Assembly (NCBI GenBank): GCA_003175985.1
Contig: PSRJ01000308.1
Location: 1 to 56,148 of the forward strand
Length of the DNA: 56,148 bases
From: Terriglobia bacterium
GTDB lineage: Bacteria > Acidobacteriota > Terriglobia > Bryobacterales > Bryobacteraceae
Direction: 5' to 3'
Positions 9,463-18,233 of the stretch are shown in pieces. A program made the position numbers and the translations under genes. The first letter of the stretch is position 1; the number at the start of each line of letters is the position of its first letter. The notes beneath the pieces were generated by a model that was given only the letters and a program-made list of their open reading frames with translations, did no database searches and was not told the DNA's origin.

Positions 9463-10754
9463 GCGTTGGCGGCTTGATCCAGGATCTCCCAGATGCAATT
9501 GATCCACTGTTCGTGCTCCGGTTTCATGAGCACCGAGCGCAGGCAGAGAAGCTGTTCCTCGCCGCTGCCAAACCACTCGCCGGGCAAGCGGGCCAGCGCC
9601 AGATGTAAATTGCGGCGCGCCGCCTCTTGAAACACACGCTCCGCCGAGCCGTTCTTCAGCGCCCAAACGACAATATCGAGTTGCGGCGCAAAGGGTGTCA
9701 GAAAGCGGTTATCCTGCGAGAGCCGGGTGTGGAACGCCAGCGCGGCGCGGCGGCACGCTTCCAGGCCGTGCGCGAATTCGCCGCCTCGCTCGAGCGGCAG
9801 CAGCCGCATGGTGGCCCACAGCGCCACGGCGGAGGCCCCCGGCCGCGAGCATTCCAATGAAATTTCGCCGAGGTGGAGTTCCTTGGAAGAAAAGTACGTA
9901 GCCGGCGAATCGTGTTTGTAAAAGCGGCCCACCGCCGGCTCGCGGAACAGCACGCAGCCGCAGCCATACGGCTGTAAGCCGTGCTTGTGGGGATCGATTA
10001 CAAGGGAATCGGCATCGACGATACGATCGAACGCGGAGCGAGTTTCCGGCGCGAGATTGCCGGCCAAGGTAAAGTATCCGCCGTAAGCCGCGTCGATGTG
10101 GACGCGGAATCCATACCGCTCGCGCAGGGCCAGGATCTCGGGGAGCGGGTCCACGGATCCGGTTGCGGTCGTGCCCATTGTCGCCACGACGCAGCCGATC
10201 TCGCCGCCCGCGAGCATCTGCTCCAGGGCCGCCATATCCATCCGGCCGCGCGCATCGGTGGAGACTTTGGCAAACGGCAGGTGCAGCACTTTGCTGATCC
10301 GCTCGTGCGTGTAGTGCGACTGCGACGATGCGACGATCTTTTTGCCGGGCTGTAGTTGTCCCGCCACCCACAAGGCCTCGAGGTTGGCCATCGTGCCGCC
10401 GCCGGTCAAGTGGCCCAGGTGTTCCTGCCATCCGAACATGGCGGCAATTTGCGCCACGGCATCGCGCTCCATCGCGGTGCTGGCGCGGCCGCCATCCAAA
10501 GCGTGGTTATTCGGATTGATCCACGTGGCCAGGGCGTAGGCGGCGCGCGCCACCGGATGCGGCGGCTTCAACATCTGCCCGGCGTACAGCGGATGAAAGT
10601 AGGGGTAGTTCTCGCCCAGCCGTTCGGCCACATCGGCGATCACGGCGTCCATGCCGGCAGATTCCGCCGCAGCACACTCCGGCAGGGACGCGAATTGGTG
10701 TTCCAGCTTGCGAAGCGCATCGCCGAGCAGATCCAGGGTCTGGTTTTCCAGCAT
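9459..10754 (-). CDS. PLP-dependent group II decarboxylase family protein
   Basis: The product has 431 residues from the ATG giving [14 protein letters not shown]. The fold-type I features of glutamate/diaminobutyrate/aromatic decarboxylases are visible: '[14 protein letters not shown]', '[15 protein letters not shown]' (phosphate site), '[10 protein letters not shown]' (cofactor Asp221) and '[13 protein letters not shown]', where Lys257 should form the Schiff base. The start overlaps the upstream permease stop as TAATG at 10752-10756, and the stop overlaps the typA start. It is thus the second gene of a coupled operon. Substrate is not predictable; some members of this family act as aminotransferases or lyases. 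A start further upstream (10838) would lie inside the permease gene. Confidence 0.85.
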
Positions 10755-13198
10755 TACTCCTCGTGTATGACTTCGACCGGTTTCAGACGCGCGGCTACCC
10801 GCGCCGGATAGAGCCCGGCAACTACCGTGACACACCACACCAGCATCAACGCGCCTGCCAGGAGACCCACCGGAGGATGAAACTGGATGGTCCAGCCGAA
10901 GCTCTGCTTATTGACTACGAATATCAATAGTAGCGAAAGCGCAAACCCGAGCGCCAATCCTACGAGCGTGGACAACAGCCCAACCAGCGCCGCTTCCACC
11001 AGAATCATGCCGCGCACCTGGCTGGTGGAAGCGCCAAGGTAGCGCAGCAATCCGAGTTCGCGCCGGCGATCGAGCACCAGCGCCAGCAGGGAATTGGCCG
11101 CGCCCAGCATCGCGACCACAATCGCCACAGCTTCCAAAGCCCAGGTGACCGCGAACGTGCGATCGAAGATGACCATGGCGTTGCGGCGGAGCGCCTGGTT
11201 GGGAGCCACCACCACACCCAGGCCGGCGGTCATACCTTGAATCTCGCGCTGCACGCCTTCAGCGTCGGCGCCCGGCTTCACATAAAGGGCAGCATTGGTC
11301 GCCGGCTGCGAGGGAAGATATTTCAGAAGCGTCGAGCGGTCGAGGAGCACGAAGCCCTGGCTGCTCGAATACTCGTAGTAGACGCCTGCCACCGTGACGG
11401 TTACGTTGCGGGCGCCCATCGGGAGCGTAATCCGGTCGCCCGCATGGATCCCGTGCTTGTTGGCGAAAGGCTCGCTGACGATGGCCCGGTCCTGATCCGC
11501 GAGCGAGCGCAGAATCGCATCGCGGTCTTCGCCCGGCAGAAAGCGCAGGCGTCCGTAACGCCGCACGATCTCGAGATTGCCCGCGCCGAGCGTGGCGCGC
11601 TCTCCGTGGAAGTGGAATTCGAGTGCGTGAAAGAAGTCGACGGCCGCGACACCCGAAGCCGACGAGAGCAGCGGCAGAGCGGCGGGCGGAAGGGGCGGAT
11701 ACTCGCCCGCCCGCTCGCGCCCCACCGGGCGCACGTACAAGTCGGCACGAAGCTGCGTGTCCAGCCAAACGGTGACCGTTTCGCGGAAACTACCAACCAT
11801 GATGCCCACGCTCGCCATCATGGCGATGGCGGTGGCCAACGCGGCGACCACAACCGAGGTCCGCGAAAGCGAGCCGGCCAGGCTGCGACCCGCCAACAGG
11901 CTTTCCGGACGGAGGCGCAGCGCGAAGCTGGCCGCCCGGTTGGTGGCCAGCACGATGGCCGGCGCCGCCAAAGCTCCCGCTCCCACCGCAAGCAGCGCCG
12001 CGGCGTACCCGCCGATGGGTCTTCCATCCACGGCGGGAAGCTGTGAAACGGCTGCGGCCAGCAAGCCGAGGACGCCCGCCCATCCTAAGGCGCGGCGCCA
12101 GCGGAGCGATGCATGGTGCTCATGCGCGCCGCGGCTCATGGCTTCGGTGGGCGCCACTTCCATGGCCTCCCGCGCAGGTGCAAAGGCGGCCAGCACTGCC
12201 GTGGCTGCGCCCGCCAGGATGCCGGTCCAGATTTCCGCGCTCGTGAGTTCCACTGCGGTGGGGCGGCTGGTCGTATAGAGCGCATTCACCGTTTGCGAGA
12301 TCAAGCCCACCGTGACGCCAGCCAACAGGCGGCCCAACAGCACTCCGAAGCACGCTCCCAGCAATCCCAGGATGACCGCTTCGCCAAGAAATACGCTGAA
12401 AACGGCTGTGCGGCCAGCTCCCAGGGCGCGCAGGATTCCGATTTCGGCGCGACGCCGTACCACGCTCACCGAGATCGTGTTGTAGATCAGAAATGCGCCT
12501 ACGACCAGCGAAATGTAGCTGAGCACGCGCAGATTCCAGCGAAATGCGCGCAGCATCCGCTGATTTTCTTCGCTGCGCATTCCGGGCTTTTCGATGAGGT
12601 AGCCGGGCGGCAGCAATTCGCGGAGCCGGCCTTCGACTTGTGTGAAGTCTTCACCCGGCCCCACCGTGACATCGATACGGTCGACCTTTCCAAACCGATG
12701 GAGCGTCTGCTGCGCCGCGGCGATGTCGATGGCCAGAAACTCCAGCGGGCCGGCGTCGGCGATTCTTCCGATCTCGAATTCCCCAATGGGCAGCTTCACG
12801 CGGTCTTGTGCGCGCAACCCGAGCCTCTTCGCAAGCGCGCTCGAGATCACCAGGGCATTTTCGGGCGCGCCGGCCAGGTCGAAGCCGTAGAGAGTGACGG
12901 TCCCGGCGCGCGGCAATTCTGTTTGCGCTTCGATTACGGGAGCGAAGTGCAGATCGAAGGGCAGGGCCGCGAGCCGGCCGAACCATTTTTCGTCGATGCC
13001 GCCGTTGGCCAGGATTTCCAGATCGGTCTTTCCCGCCAGTGTTTCCACGGACGAGCGGAACGAGCCGGTGGCTGCGTCGCCAGCCAGGTCGATGGCCACG
13101 ACTACCGCCACACCCAGCGCCACTGCAAGGATGGTGAGCAGCGTCCGCAGCAAATCACGCCGGAGAGGCCGTAGGATCATTGTGCGCAGCAGCTTCAT
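10754..13198 (-). CDS. Large FtsX-type ABC transporter permease
   Basis: The product has 814 residues. It opens with 'RRDLLRTLLTILAVALGVAVVVAID', the usual first transmembrane helix of FtsX/MacB permeases, followed by a periplasmic domain. There are two FtsX core domains, at about residues 225-345 ('YNTISVSVVRRRAEIGILRAL') and 685-800 ('LALVLDRRRELGLLRYLG'). The duplicated layout resembles YbbP/LolC-type proteins that move lipids, lipoproteins or peptides out of the membrane with an ATPase partner. No ATPase of that class is adjacent; the divergent ATPase at 13258 belongs with another permease. It is the first gene of the minus-strand operon leading to the decarboxylase, typA and the AlkX-like gene. 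Confidence 0.87.
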   Translation of the reverse strand: MKLLRTMILRPLRRDLLRTLLTILAVALGVAVVVAIDLAGDAATGSFRSSVETLAGKTDLEILANGGIDEKWFGRLAALPFDLHFAPVIEAQTELPRAGTVTLYGFDLAGAPENALVISSALAKRLGLRAQDRVKLPIGEFEIGRIADAGPLEFLAIDIAAAQQTLHRFGKVDRIDVTVGPGEDFTQVEGRLRELLPPGYLIEKPGMRSEENQRMLRAFRWNLRVLSYISLVVGAFLIYNTISVSVVRRRAEIGILRALGAGRTAVFSVFLGEAVILGLLGACFGVLLGRLLAGVTVGLISQTVNALYTTSRPTAVELTSAEIWTGILAGAATAVLAAFAPAREAMEVAPTEAMSRGAHEHHASLRWRRALGWAGVLGLLAAAVSQLPAVDGRPIGGYAAALLAVGAGALAAPAIVLATNRAASFALRLRPESLLAGRSLAGSLSRTSVVVAALATAIAMMASVGIMVGSFRETVTVWLDTQLRADLYVRPVGRERAGEYPPLPPAALPLLSSASGVAAVDFFHALEFHFHGERATLGAGNLEIVRRYGRLRFLPGEDRDAILRSLADQDRAIVSEPFANKHGIHAGDRITLPMGARNVTVTVAGVYYEYSSSQGFVLLDRSTLLKYLPSQPATNAALYVKPGADAEGVQREIQGMTAGLGVVVAPNQALRRNAMVIFDRTFAVTWALEAVAIVVAMLGAANSLLALVLDRRRELGLLRYLGASTSQVRGMILVEAALVGLLSTLVGLALGFALSLLLIFVVNKQSFGWTIQFHPPVGLLAGALMLVWCVTVVAGLYPARVAARLKPVEVIHEE

Positions 13199-13257
13199 GA
13201 CATCAATCGGTATTATCCCAGCTTGGTGCCACGGCCCCTACATACGAGAATAGTCAG

Positions 13258-14001
13258 GTGATCTCTTGCCGCGAATTGACCAAACGCTTCGGCGCTTTCA
13301 GTGCAGTGGACAATCTCAGTTTTGAAGTTGCGCCCGGCTCGATTTGCGCGTTCCTTGGGCCGAACGGCGCGGGCAAATCGACCACCGTCAAAATGCTCAC
13401 GGGACTCGTGGCTCCGACTTCGGGAGAAGCGATCGTTTGCGGGTTAGACGTACACCGCGACTCGCTGGCGATCAAGCGCAAAATCGGAGTGTTGCCCGAG
13501 GACCTTGGCCTGTTCGACGACCTGACCGTCGAAGAGCATCTCGAACTCACCGGGCGCTTGTATGGGTTGAGCCGTGACATGACGGCCGCGCGGACCACCC
13601 AGCTTCTCCGCGCTTTGAATCTGACGGATGGGCGCGACACCTTCGCCGGCCACTGCTCGCACGGGATGCGGAAAAAGACGGCGTTCGCAATGGTCCTCCT
13701 GCCGAATCCCGAAGTACTCTTCCTCGATGAACCTTTCGAAGCGATCGATCCGGTCACGTCCAAAATCATGCATGAAATGCTGGTGCTGATCGCCACGCGC
13801 GGCGTCACGGTGTTTCTTACTTCCCATATTCTGTCGGTGGTCGAACGCATCGCCCACCAGATCGTGATCATCCGCGGCGGCAAGATGGTCTGGAACTCTT
13901 CGGCGGAGGAGTTGCCGGCTTCGCTGGAAGAACTGTACTTCGATTTAGCGGAATCGCCGGCTACGGGGGAGCTGGAATGGCTCGGGTCTGCGCGGTCCTA
14001 G
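13258..14001 (+). CDS. ABC transporter ATP-binding protein (ABC-2 type)
   Basis: The product has 247 residues from a GTG start. Walker A is GPNGAGKST at about residues 34-42. The Q-loop position has LPED. The signature is 'CSHGMRKKT', the SHGM variant common in ABC-2 exporter ATPases in place of LSGGQ. Walker B is VLFLDEPF and the H-loop is LTSH. The ATPase starts 59 bases from the divergent FtsX permease. Its end overlaps the following membrane protein gene by 25 bases, which marks that protein as its permease partner. The exported substrate is unknown. Confidence 0.92.
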   Translation: MISCRELTKRFGAFSAVDNLSFEVAPGSICAFLGPNGAGKSTTVKMLTGLVAPTSGEAIVCGLDVHRDSLAIKRKIGVLPEDLGLFDDLTVEEHLELTGRLYGLSRDMTAARTTQLLRALNLTDGRDTFAGHCSHGMRKKTAFAMVLLPNPEVLFLDEPFEAIDPVTSKIMHEMLVLIATRGVTVFLTSHILSVVERIAHQIVIIRGGKMVWNSSAEELPASLEELYFDLAESPATGELEWLGSARS

Positions 14002-14987
14002 GAGCCCTCTGGACTGCGATCCGGCGGGACGCGAAGTCTATCGGCTCGTTCACCAGCAACAATTTCTTTCTGGCGGGGGTGATATTCCTGGCACTGAAGG
14101 ATCCCCAAGCGTTCGTCTCGCTCAATTTTCTGATCGGAATCGTGCTCTTCTTTCCGTTGAGCACGGACCCGCTGCACAAAATTCCGCGGGTGAGGCTGGC
14201 GATCTGGCCGCTGGCTCAGTATGAACATCGGCTGTTGCGGCTGCTGAGCCCGTGGCTGAATCCGGTTACCTGGCTTCTCGCAGTACTTGCGATCCGCGGC
14301 AGCGTCACCTTGGGATTATGGGCTCTGATTGCGGCTCTGTTTCTGATCGGCTTCGTGGCGCCTTGGATTCCCCGAGGCAGCGGGAACGCAGTGTTCCGGC
14401 GGCTGCCCCGTTTCCCCGGGCCCCTCAATCAACTCATCCGCAAGAACCTGCGCGAAACGCTTTCCACTCTCGATTTCTATGTTGCGCTGCTGCTCAGCGG
14501 CGGAGCGCTCCTGTTTCGCGCTTCGGGCGGTATGCCGGCCGAGGCGCTGCTCCCGTTGACTGTGCTCGTGATGTTGGCCCTCTCCACGAATGCCCAGAGC
14601 CTGTTCGGCCTGGACGGAGACGGCGGCCTGACGCGGTACCGGCTTCTGCCCGTTCGCGGCTGGCAAATCCTGGCGGCCAAAGATGCGGCGTTCCTTTTGA
14701 CCGCCGTGTTGCTGACCTTGCCGCTTTCGCCTGCAGGCGGCCTTTCCGCGGCGCTGGCAGCTCTCGCCGAGGGACACTATTCTTCGGTGAATTATCGCCA
14801 CGAAGAAACGCGCTGGCGCTTCTCCACTTCCACTTCATTCGGCAGGAGCATTTTTCAGTTAGTTGTGATGACTCTCGCCGCTTCCGCCACGGCCTCGTTC
14901 AGCGCACTGATGCTCTTGCCCTGCGCGGCGGCCTATGCGGCGTCGGCCTGGTGGTACGGGCGGACTCTGGAGCGCCGCCAGTTATGA
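13977..14987 (+). CDS. Integral membrane protein, probable permease of the preceding ABC ATPase
   Basis: The product has 336 residues with about seven or eight hydrophobic segments (for example 100-135 and 260-330). It has no motif I can assign to a named family. The gene overlaps the ABC ATPase end by 25 bases in another frame, so the two are very likely co-translated and form one transporter. There is no recognisable binding protein. The gene ends 2 bases before the convergent cytochrome gene, with no terminator between them. Confidence 0.8.
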   Translation: MARVCAVLGALWTAIRRDAKSIGSFTSNNFFLAGVIFLALKDPQAFVSLNFLIGIVLFFPLSTDPLHKIPRVRLAIWPLAQYEHRLLRLLSPWLNPVTWLLAVLAIRGSVTLGLWALIAALFLIGFVAPWIPRGSGNAVFRRLPRFPGPLNQLIRKNLRETLSTLDFYVALLLSGGALLFRASGGMPAEALLPLTVLVMLALSTNAQSLFGLDGDGGLTRYRLLPVRGWQILAAKDAAFLLTAVLLTLPLSPAGGLSAALAALAEGHYSSVNYRHEETRWRFSTSTSFGRSIFQLVVMTLAASATASFSALMLLPCAAAYAASAWWYGRTLERRQL

Positions 14988-14989
14988 GG

Positions 14990-15400
14990 TTATTTGGCGC
15001 TGGCGCTGCGGATCCACTCCGCCACGGCTTTGAAATCGGGATCATCCTGCGATGTAAACTGCCGGCCGCCGTTATGGAAGATGTCACCGCCTGCTTCGGG
15101 AGCGAGCGGATGCTTCAATAAGGGGCTGGCCATCGGGTTGCCCGGCCTCACCAGCTTTGAGACCGAGGCAAAATTCTTGCGCGATTGATCTTCGCTCCAC
15201 GTCTGCCCAGCCGACGGAGGTGGCTCCAGCCGGAAAGCGCTGTTGTTGGCGGAATGGCAGACCACGCAGCGGGCGTGACCCTCGCGCTTTTTCAAAAAGA
15301 TCGGTTCCACTTTGGCGCGGTAGGCCTGGAAATCCAGGGACTGGGCGGCCGCAACACCGGCCACCAGCACGACGCCGATAAATACTCTCGAAGCCATCAT
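14990..15400 (-). CDS. Secreted monohaem cytochrome c-like protein
   Basis: The product has 136 residues. A signal peptide ends at about residue 20 (VAGVAAAQ). One haem c motif, CVVCH, lies at residues 45-49. The segment 'LVRPGNPMASPLLKHPL' holds a possible axial Met and resembles the cytochrome-like segments of acidobacterial and planctomycete exported proteins. An AGAGGTGA ribosome-binding site favours the first of two consecutive ATGs. The gene follows the flavin dehydrogenase after 10 bases and is probably co-transcribed with it. It may accept electrons from that enzyme in the periplasm; this is inference from position. Confidence 0.85.
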   Translation of the reverse strand: MMASRVFIGVVLVAGVAAAQSLDFQAYRAKVEPIFLKKREGHARCVVCHSANNSAFRLEPPPSAGQTWSEDQSRKNFASVSKLVRPGNPMASPLLKHPLAPEAGGDIFHNGGRQFTSQDDPDFKAVAEWIRSASAK

Positions 15401-15410
15401 AGAATCACCT

Positions 15411-16601
15411 CTAAGCTCGCGTTTCTCCCATCATGACGGATGCCCGCGTGATTTGCTTGACGCTGGGCGTTCCGCACTGTTTCATGGTCAACTGAAGCTC
15501 CGCATGCAGAATGTCCAGGACCCGCTCCACACCTTCCTGGCCAAATGCGCTCAGCCCCCACACGTAAGGCCGGCCGATTCCGACGGCGCGCGCTCCTAGC
15601 GCCAGCGCCTTATAGATATCCGTGCCGCGCCGGAATCCGCCGTCCACAAAGACGGCGACCTGGCTCCCCGCGGCATCCACCACTTCTCCCAAGGATTCAA
15701 TGGTGCTGCGCCCGGTCTCGGTGGCGCGCCCACCGTGGTTCGACACCACGATGCCATCCACGCCGTGCTCTCGCGCCAACTTGGCATCTTCGCGCGTATC
15801 GAGACCTTTGAGCACGAGCTTCATTTTGGTGAATTTTCGGAGCTTGTCGACAGTTTCCCAGGTCGCATTAGACGGGTTGAATCCGCCCTCAATGCCTTTG
15901 TACATCGGCATCGCTTCGGGGGCGCGGCCTCCCCGGGCCGAGGCATGGCAGGATGTGCAGTTCCGGGTATCGACGCGCCGGAAACGTTCCGCGGTTTCGG
16001 TGTTCCGGCCGGCCAGCAGATCTACCGTCCAGACTAAGACCGGGCAACCCGCCTCCTCGACGCGGCGCACGAGTTTCTCGGTACCCTCCCAGCGCACCGG
16101 CATGTATAGCTGATACCAGAGGGGCGAACCTAACGCCTGCGCGACCTCCTCCACGGGTGTCGAGGTCGCCGAGGAAAGAATCTGGACCGTCTTCTTAGCG
16201 CGCGCTGCCCGGGCCACGGCCACTTCCCCTTCCGTGTGGAACATCTTGTGGCCACCGACGGGACAGAGAAAGATTGGCGTCTCCCAAGCCTGGCCGAAGA
16301 TCTCCGTCTTCATATCGACCTTGCTGACATCCACCAGGCGGCGGGGGCGCAGTTGGAAATGCTTGAAACCTTCGCGGTTGATTTTCAGCGTGAAGTCGTC
16401 ATCCACACCCGAGGCCATGTAGCCCCAGTGGGCGGGAGGGAGCACGCGGTGCGCCGCGTCCTCGAAATCCATTACGGTCAGCGCATCTTTGGCGCTATTG
16501 AGCGTGACGGGCGGCGCTTGCGCCCAAGCCCGCGCCAGCAGCGGACTTCCCGCCAAAAACCGCAGGAAGCGGCGGCGATCGGCGGCCGTGGAATTCGTCA
16601 T
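15411..16601 (-). CDS. Tat-exported FMN-dependent 2-hydroxy-acid dehydrogenase with an internal CxxCH motif
   Basis: The product has 396 residues from ATG 16601. The N-terminus has a twin-arginine signal (DRRRFLRFLAG, residues 8-18) ending near AWAQ, so the folded flavoprotein is probably exported. The FMN_dh fold is clear: 'FLCPVGGHKMFH', 'WYQLYMPVRW', 'KLVLKGLDTREDA', 'VSNHGGR' with the catalytic His289, 'VFVDGGFRRGTDI' and 'GRPYVWGL'. The family oxidises L-lactate, glycolate or similar acids. The oddity is a CTSCH haem c motif at residues 215-219, in the loop where family members differ most. A GTG at 16619 is an alternative start. The next gene is a monohaem cytochrome c, supporting electron transfer to haem instead of oxygen. 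The substrate is not determined. Confidence 0.87.
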   Translation of the reverse strand: MTNSTAADRRRFLRFLAGSPLLARAWAQAPPVTLNSAKDALTVMDFEDAAHRVLPPAHWGYMASGVDDDFTLKINREGFKHFQLRPRRLVDVSKVDMKTEIFGQAWETPIFLCPVGGHKMFHTEGEVAVARAARAKKTVQILSSATSTPVEEVAQALGSPLWYQLYMPVRWEGTEKLVRRVEEAGCPVLVWTVDLLAGRNTETAERFRRVDTRNCTSCHASARGGRAPEAMPMYKGIEGGFNPSNATWETVDKLRKFTKMKLVLKGLDTREDAKLAREHGVDGIVVSNHGGRATETGRSTIESLGEVVDAAGSQVAVFVDGGFRRGTDIYKALALGARAVGIGRPYVWGLSAFGQEGVERVLDILHAELQLTMKQCGTPSVKQITRASVMMGETRA

Positions 16602-16671
16602 AGCGGGCCATTTTATCACCTTCCCGCGGCGATCACGCGAGAGATGCCGGCCCGTTCTTGCGATGTCTTCT

Positions 16672-17121
16672 CTACGAAAGCCCGGAACTCGTGGCGGCGT
16701 CGACCACGGTCTGGACTACGTCCGGGGAGGCGGCTTCCTGCCCGTTAGTCTGGTGGTAGTGGTGCAGGGCGGCGACCGGGTGCCTCAGTTCCCACAGCGC
16801 GGGCGGCTGCCCGGATTCGGAAGCCTTCTGAAATTCGCCGGCGAGCTTATTGAGTTGATCCGCGGCTTTGGTGTTCCCATTTTGCTCCGCTTTGGCGGCA
16901 GCGCTGGTGAGCTTATCGGCGATCTGGGCTGTAATATCCGTGAACCGCGCTGACCGGTTCTGCTGGACCTGTTGGAGCAACGTTTGCAGCCGCCCCAAGG
17001 GGGAGATTGCAGTCTGGTCGACGGGCGGCGTGGTAGACGATGTCGAATCGCTGGCCGAACCTGTGCTGGTGCTAGTTGGCGGCAGCGGCGCGTTAACGTT
17101 AGAAAGCGAGTTGATGGTCAT
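16672..17121 (-). CDS. Hypothetical small protein with a Ser/Thr-rich N-terminus and helical core
   Basis: From the ATG at 17121 (MTINSLSNVNAPLPP) the product has 149 residues. An upstream ATG at 17145 would add MRMLLLLR; neither has a clear ribosome-binding site. Residues 15-40 are Ser/Thr/Pro-rich. Residues 45-110 are amphipathic helix ('LQTLLQQVQQNRSARFTDITAQIADKL', 'AADQLNKLAGEFQKASESG'). No signal peptide or membrane segment is evident from the second start. I do not recognise the family. The composition resembles small acidobacterial proteins of unknown function. Confidence 0.6.
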   Translation of the reverse strand: MTINSLSNVNAPLPPTSTSTGSASDSTSSTTPPVDQTAISPLGRLQTLLQQVQQNRSARFTDITAQIADKLTSAAAKAEQNGNTKAADQLNKLAGEFQKASESGQPPALWELRHPVAALHHYHQTNGQEAASPDVVQTVVDAATSSGLS

Positions 17122-17259
17122 ACGCAGCAGTAGCAGCATTCTCATAACCGTGCCAAGTGATTGAAAGGAATAGTCTGGGCGTGGGTCTGCGCGTCAAGAT
17201 CCTGACGGGCGGCAAAATTCCGCCGGTGCTACACTGGCAGATGCCAAGAAGGCCAATAC

Positions 17260-17736
17260 ATGCCGCGTGTTATTGAAGCTTCGCTTTCCGCCACGGGTTT
17301 GCGATTTGCTATCGTCGTCAGCCGCTTCAACAGCTTCATCACCGAGCGGCTACTTGCCGGGGCGTTAGATGCGCTGGCGCGGACCGGCGCCGATCCGGAG
17401 ACGATCGATGTGGTGAAGGTCCCAGGCTCCTGGGAAGTGCCATTTGTGGCGGGAGAGCTGGCGCGGCAGAAACGGTATGATGCCCTGATTTGCCTGAGCG
17501 CTGTCATCCGGGGCGAGACACCACATTTCGATTATGTGGCCGCGGAAGCGGCGAAGGGCATCGCGGCGGTAGCTGCCACTACCGGTGTTCCGGTGGCCTT
17601 CGGAGTGCTCACCACAAATACGCTGGAGCAGGCAATCGACCGCGCGGGCGCCAAGGGCGGCAACAAGGGATTCGATGCCGCTATGACCGCCGTCGAAATG
17701 GCGAATCTGGTGCGCCGGCTCCGCCAGGCCCCGTAA
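17260..17736 (+). CDS. ribH: 6,7-dimethyl-8-ribityllumazine synthase
   Basis: The product has 158 residues and joins dihydroxybutanone phosphate with the ribitylaminopyrimidine to give lumazine, the penultimate step of riboflavin synthesis. Typical segments are '[24 protein letters not shown]', '[15 protein letters not shown]', '[16 protein letters not shown]' (substrate and catalytic His region) and '[20 protein letters not shown]'. An AGAAGG ribosome-binding site precedes the ATG. The stop overlaps the nusB start by one base (TAATG), the usual ribH-nusB pairing. No FMN riboswitch was seen upstream. Confidence 0.97.
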   Translation: MPRVIEASLSATGLRFAIVVSRFNSFITERLLAGALDALARTGADPETIDVVKVPGSWEVPFVAGELARQKRYDALICLSAVIRGETPHFDYVAAEAAKGIAAVAATTGVPVAFGVLTTNTLEQAIDRAGAKGGNKGFDAAMTAVEMANLVRRLRQAP

Positions 17737-18152
17737 TGTCCTCGCGACGGCGATCCCGGCAGCGCGCGCTCCAAATTCTGTTCTTATGGGATGCCCGCCG
17801 GCAACCCGTAGACGATGCTCTCAACGCGTATTACGACACCTTGTTTTCCGAAGAGCATCCGCTGCGCGATCCGTTCGTTTCCGAATTAGTGCACGGAACC
17901 GTCCAACACCTGAACGAGGTGGATGATCGCATCAGCCGGCACGCCGAGCACTGGCGCATGGAGCGAATGCCCGCCGTCGACCGCAATATCCTTCGGCTCG
18001 CGGTGTTTGAAATGGCGCATGGCGGCACACCTGCCGCAGTGGCGATCGACGAGGCGCTGGAACTGGCCCGCAAATTCTCCAACGAAGAGTCGGTACAGTT
18101 TGTCAATGGCGTGCTCGATGCCGTGCACCGGGAAATGGCGCCATCTTCCTGA
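17736..18152 (+). CDS. nusB: Transcription antitermination factor NusB
   Basis: The product has 138 residues from the ATG overlapping the ribH stop. 'RRRSRQRALQILFLWDAR' is the standard NusB N-terminus. 'VDRNILRLAVFEMAHGGTPAAVAIDEALELARKFSNEESVQFVNGVLDAV' covers the conserved C-terminal helices. NusB binds boxA RNA with S10 in rRNA antitermination complexes. The protein is all-helical and cytoplasmic. Longer frame extensions upstream lie inside ribH and were not used. Confidence 0.97.
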   Translation: MSSRRRSRQRALQILFLWDARRQPVDDALNAYYDTLFSEEHPLRDPFVSELVHGTVQHLNEVDDRISRHAEHWRMERMPAVDRNILRLAVFEMAHGGTPAAVAIDEALELARKFSNEESVQFVNGVLDAVHREMAPSS

Positions 18153-18233
18153 GCGTTTTCTTTTCGTAGCTTTCCGTGGCCCTCGCGCGTCTAAACACTA
18201 GGTTATACTTTGCTAAGAAGGACGGTTCTGCTG

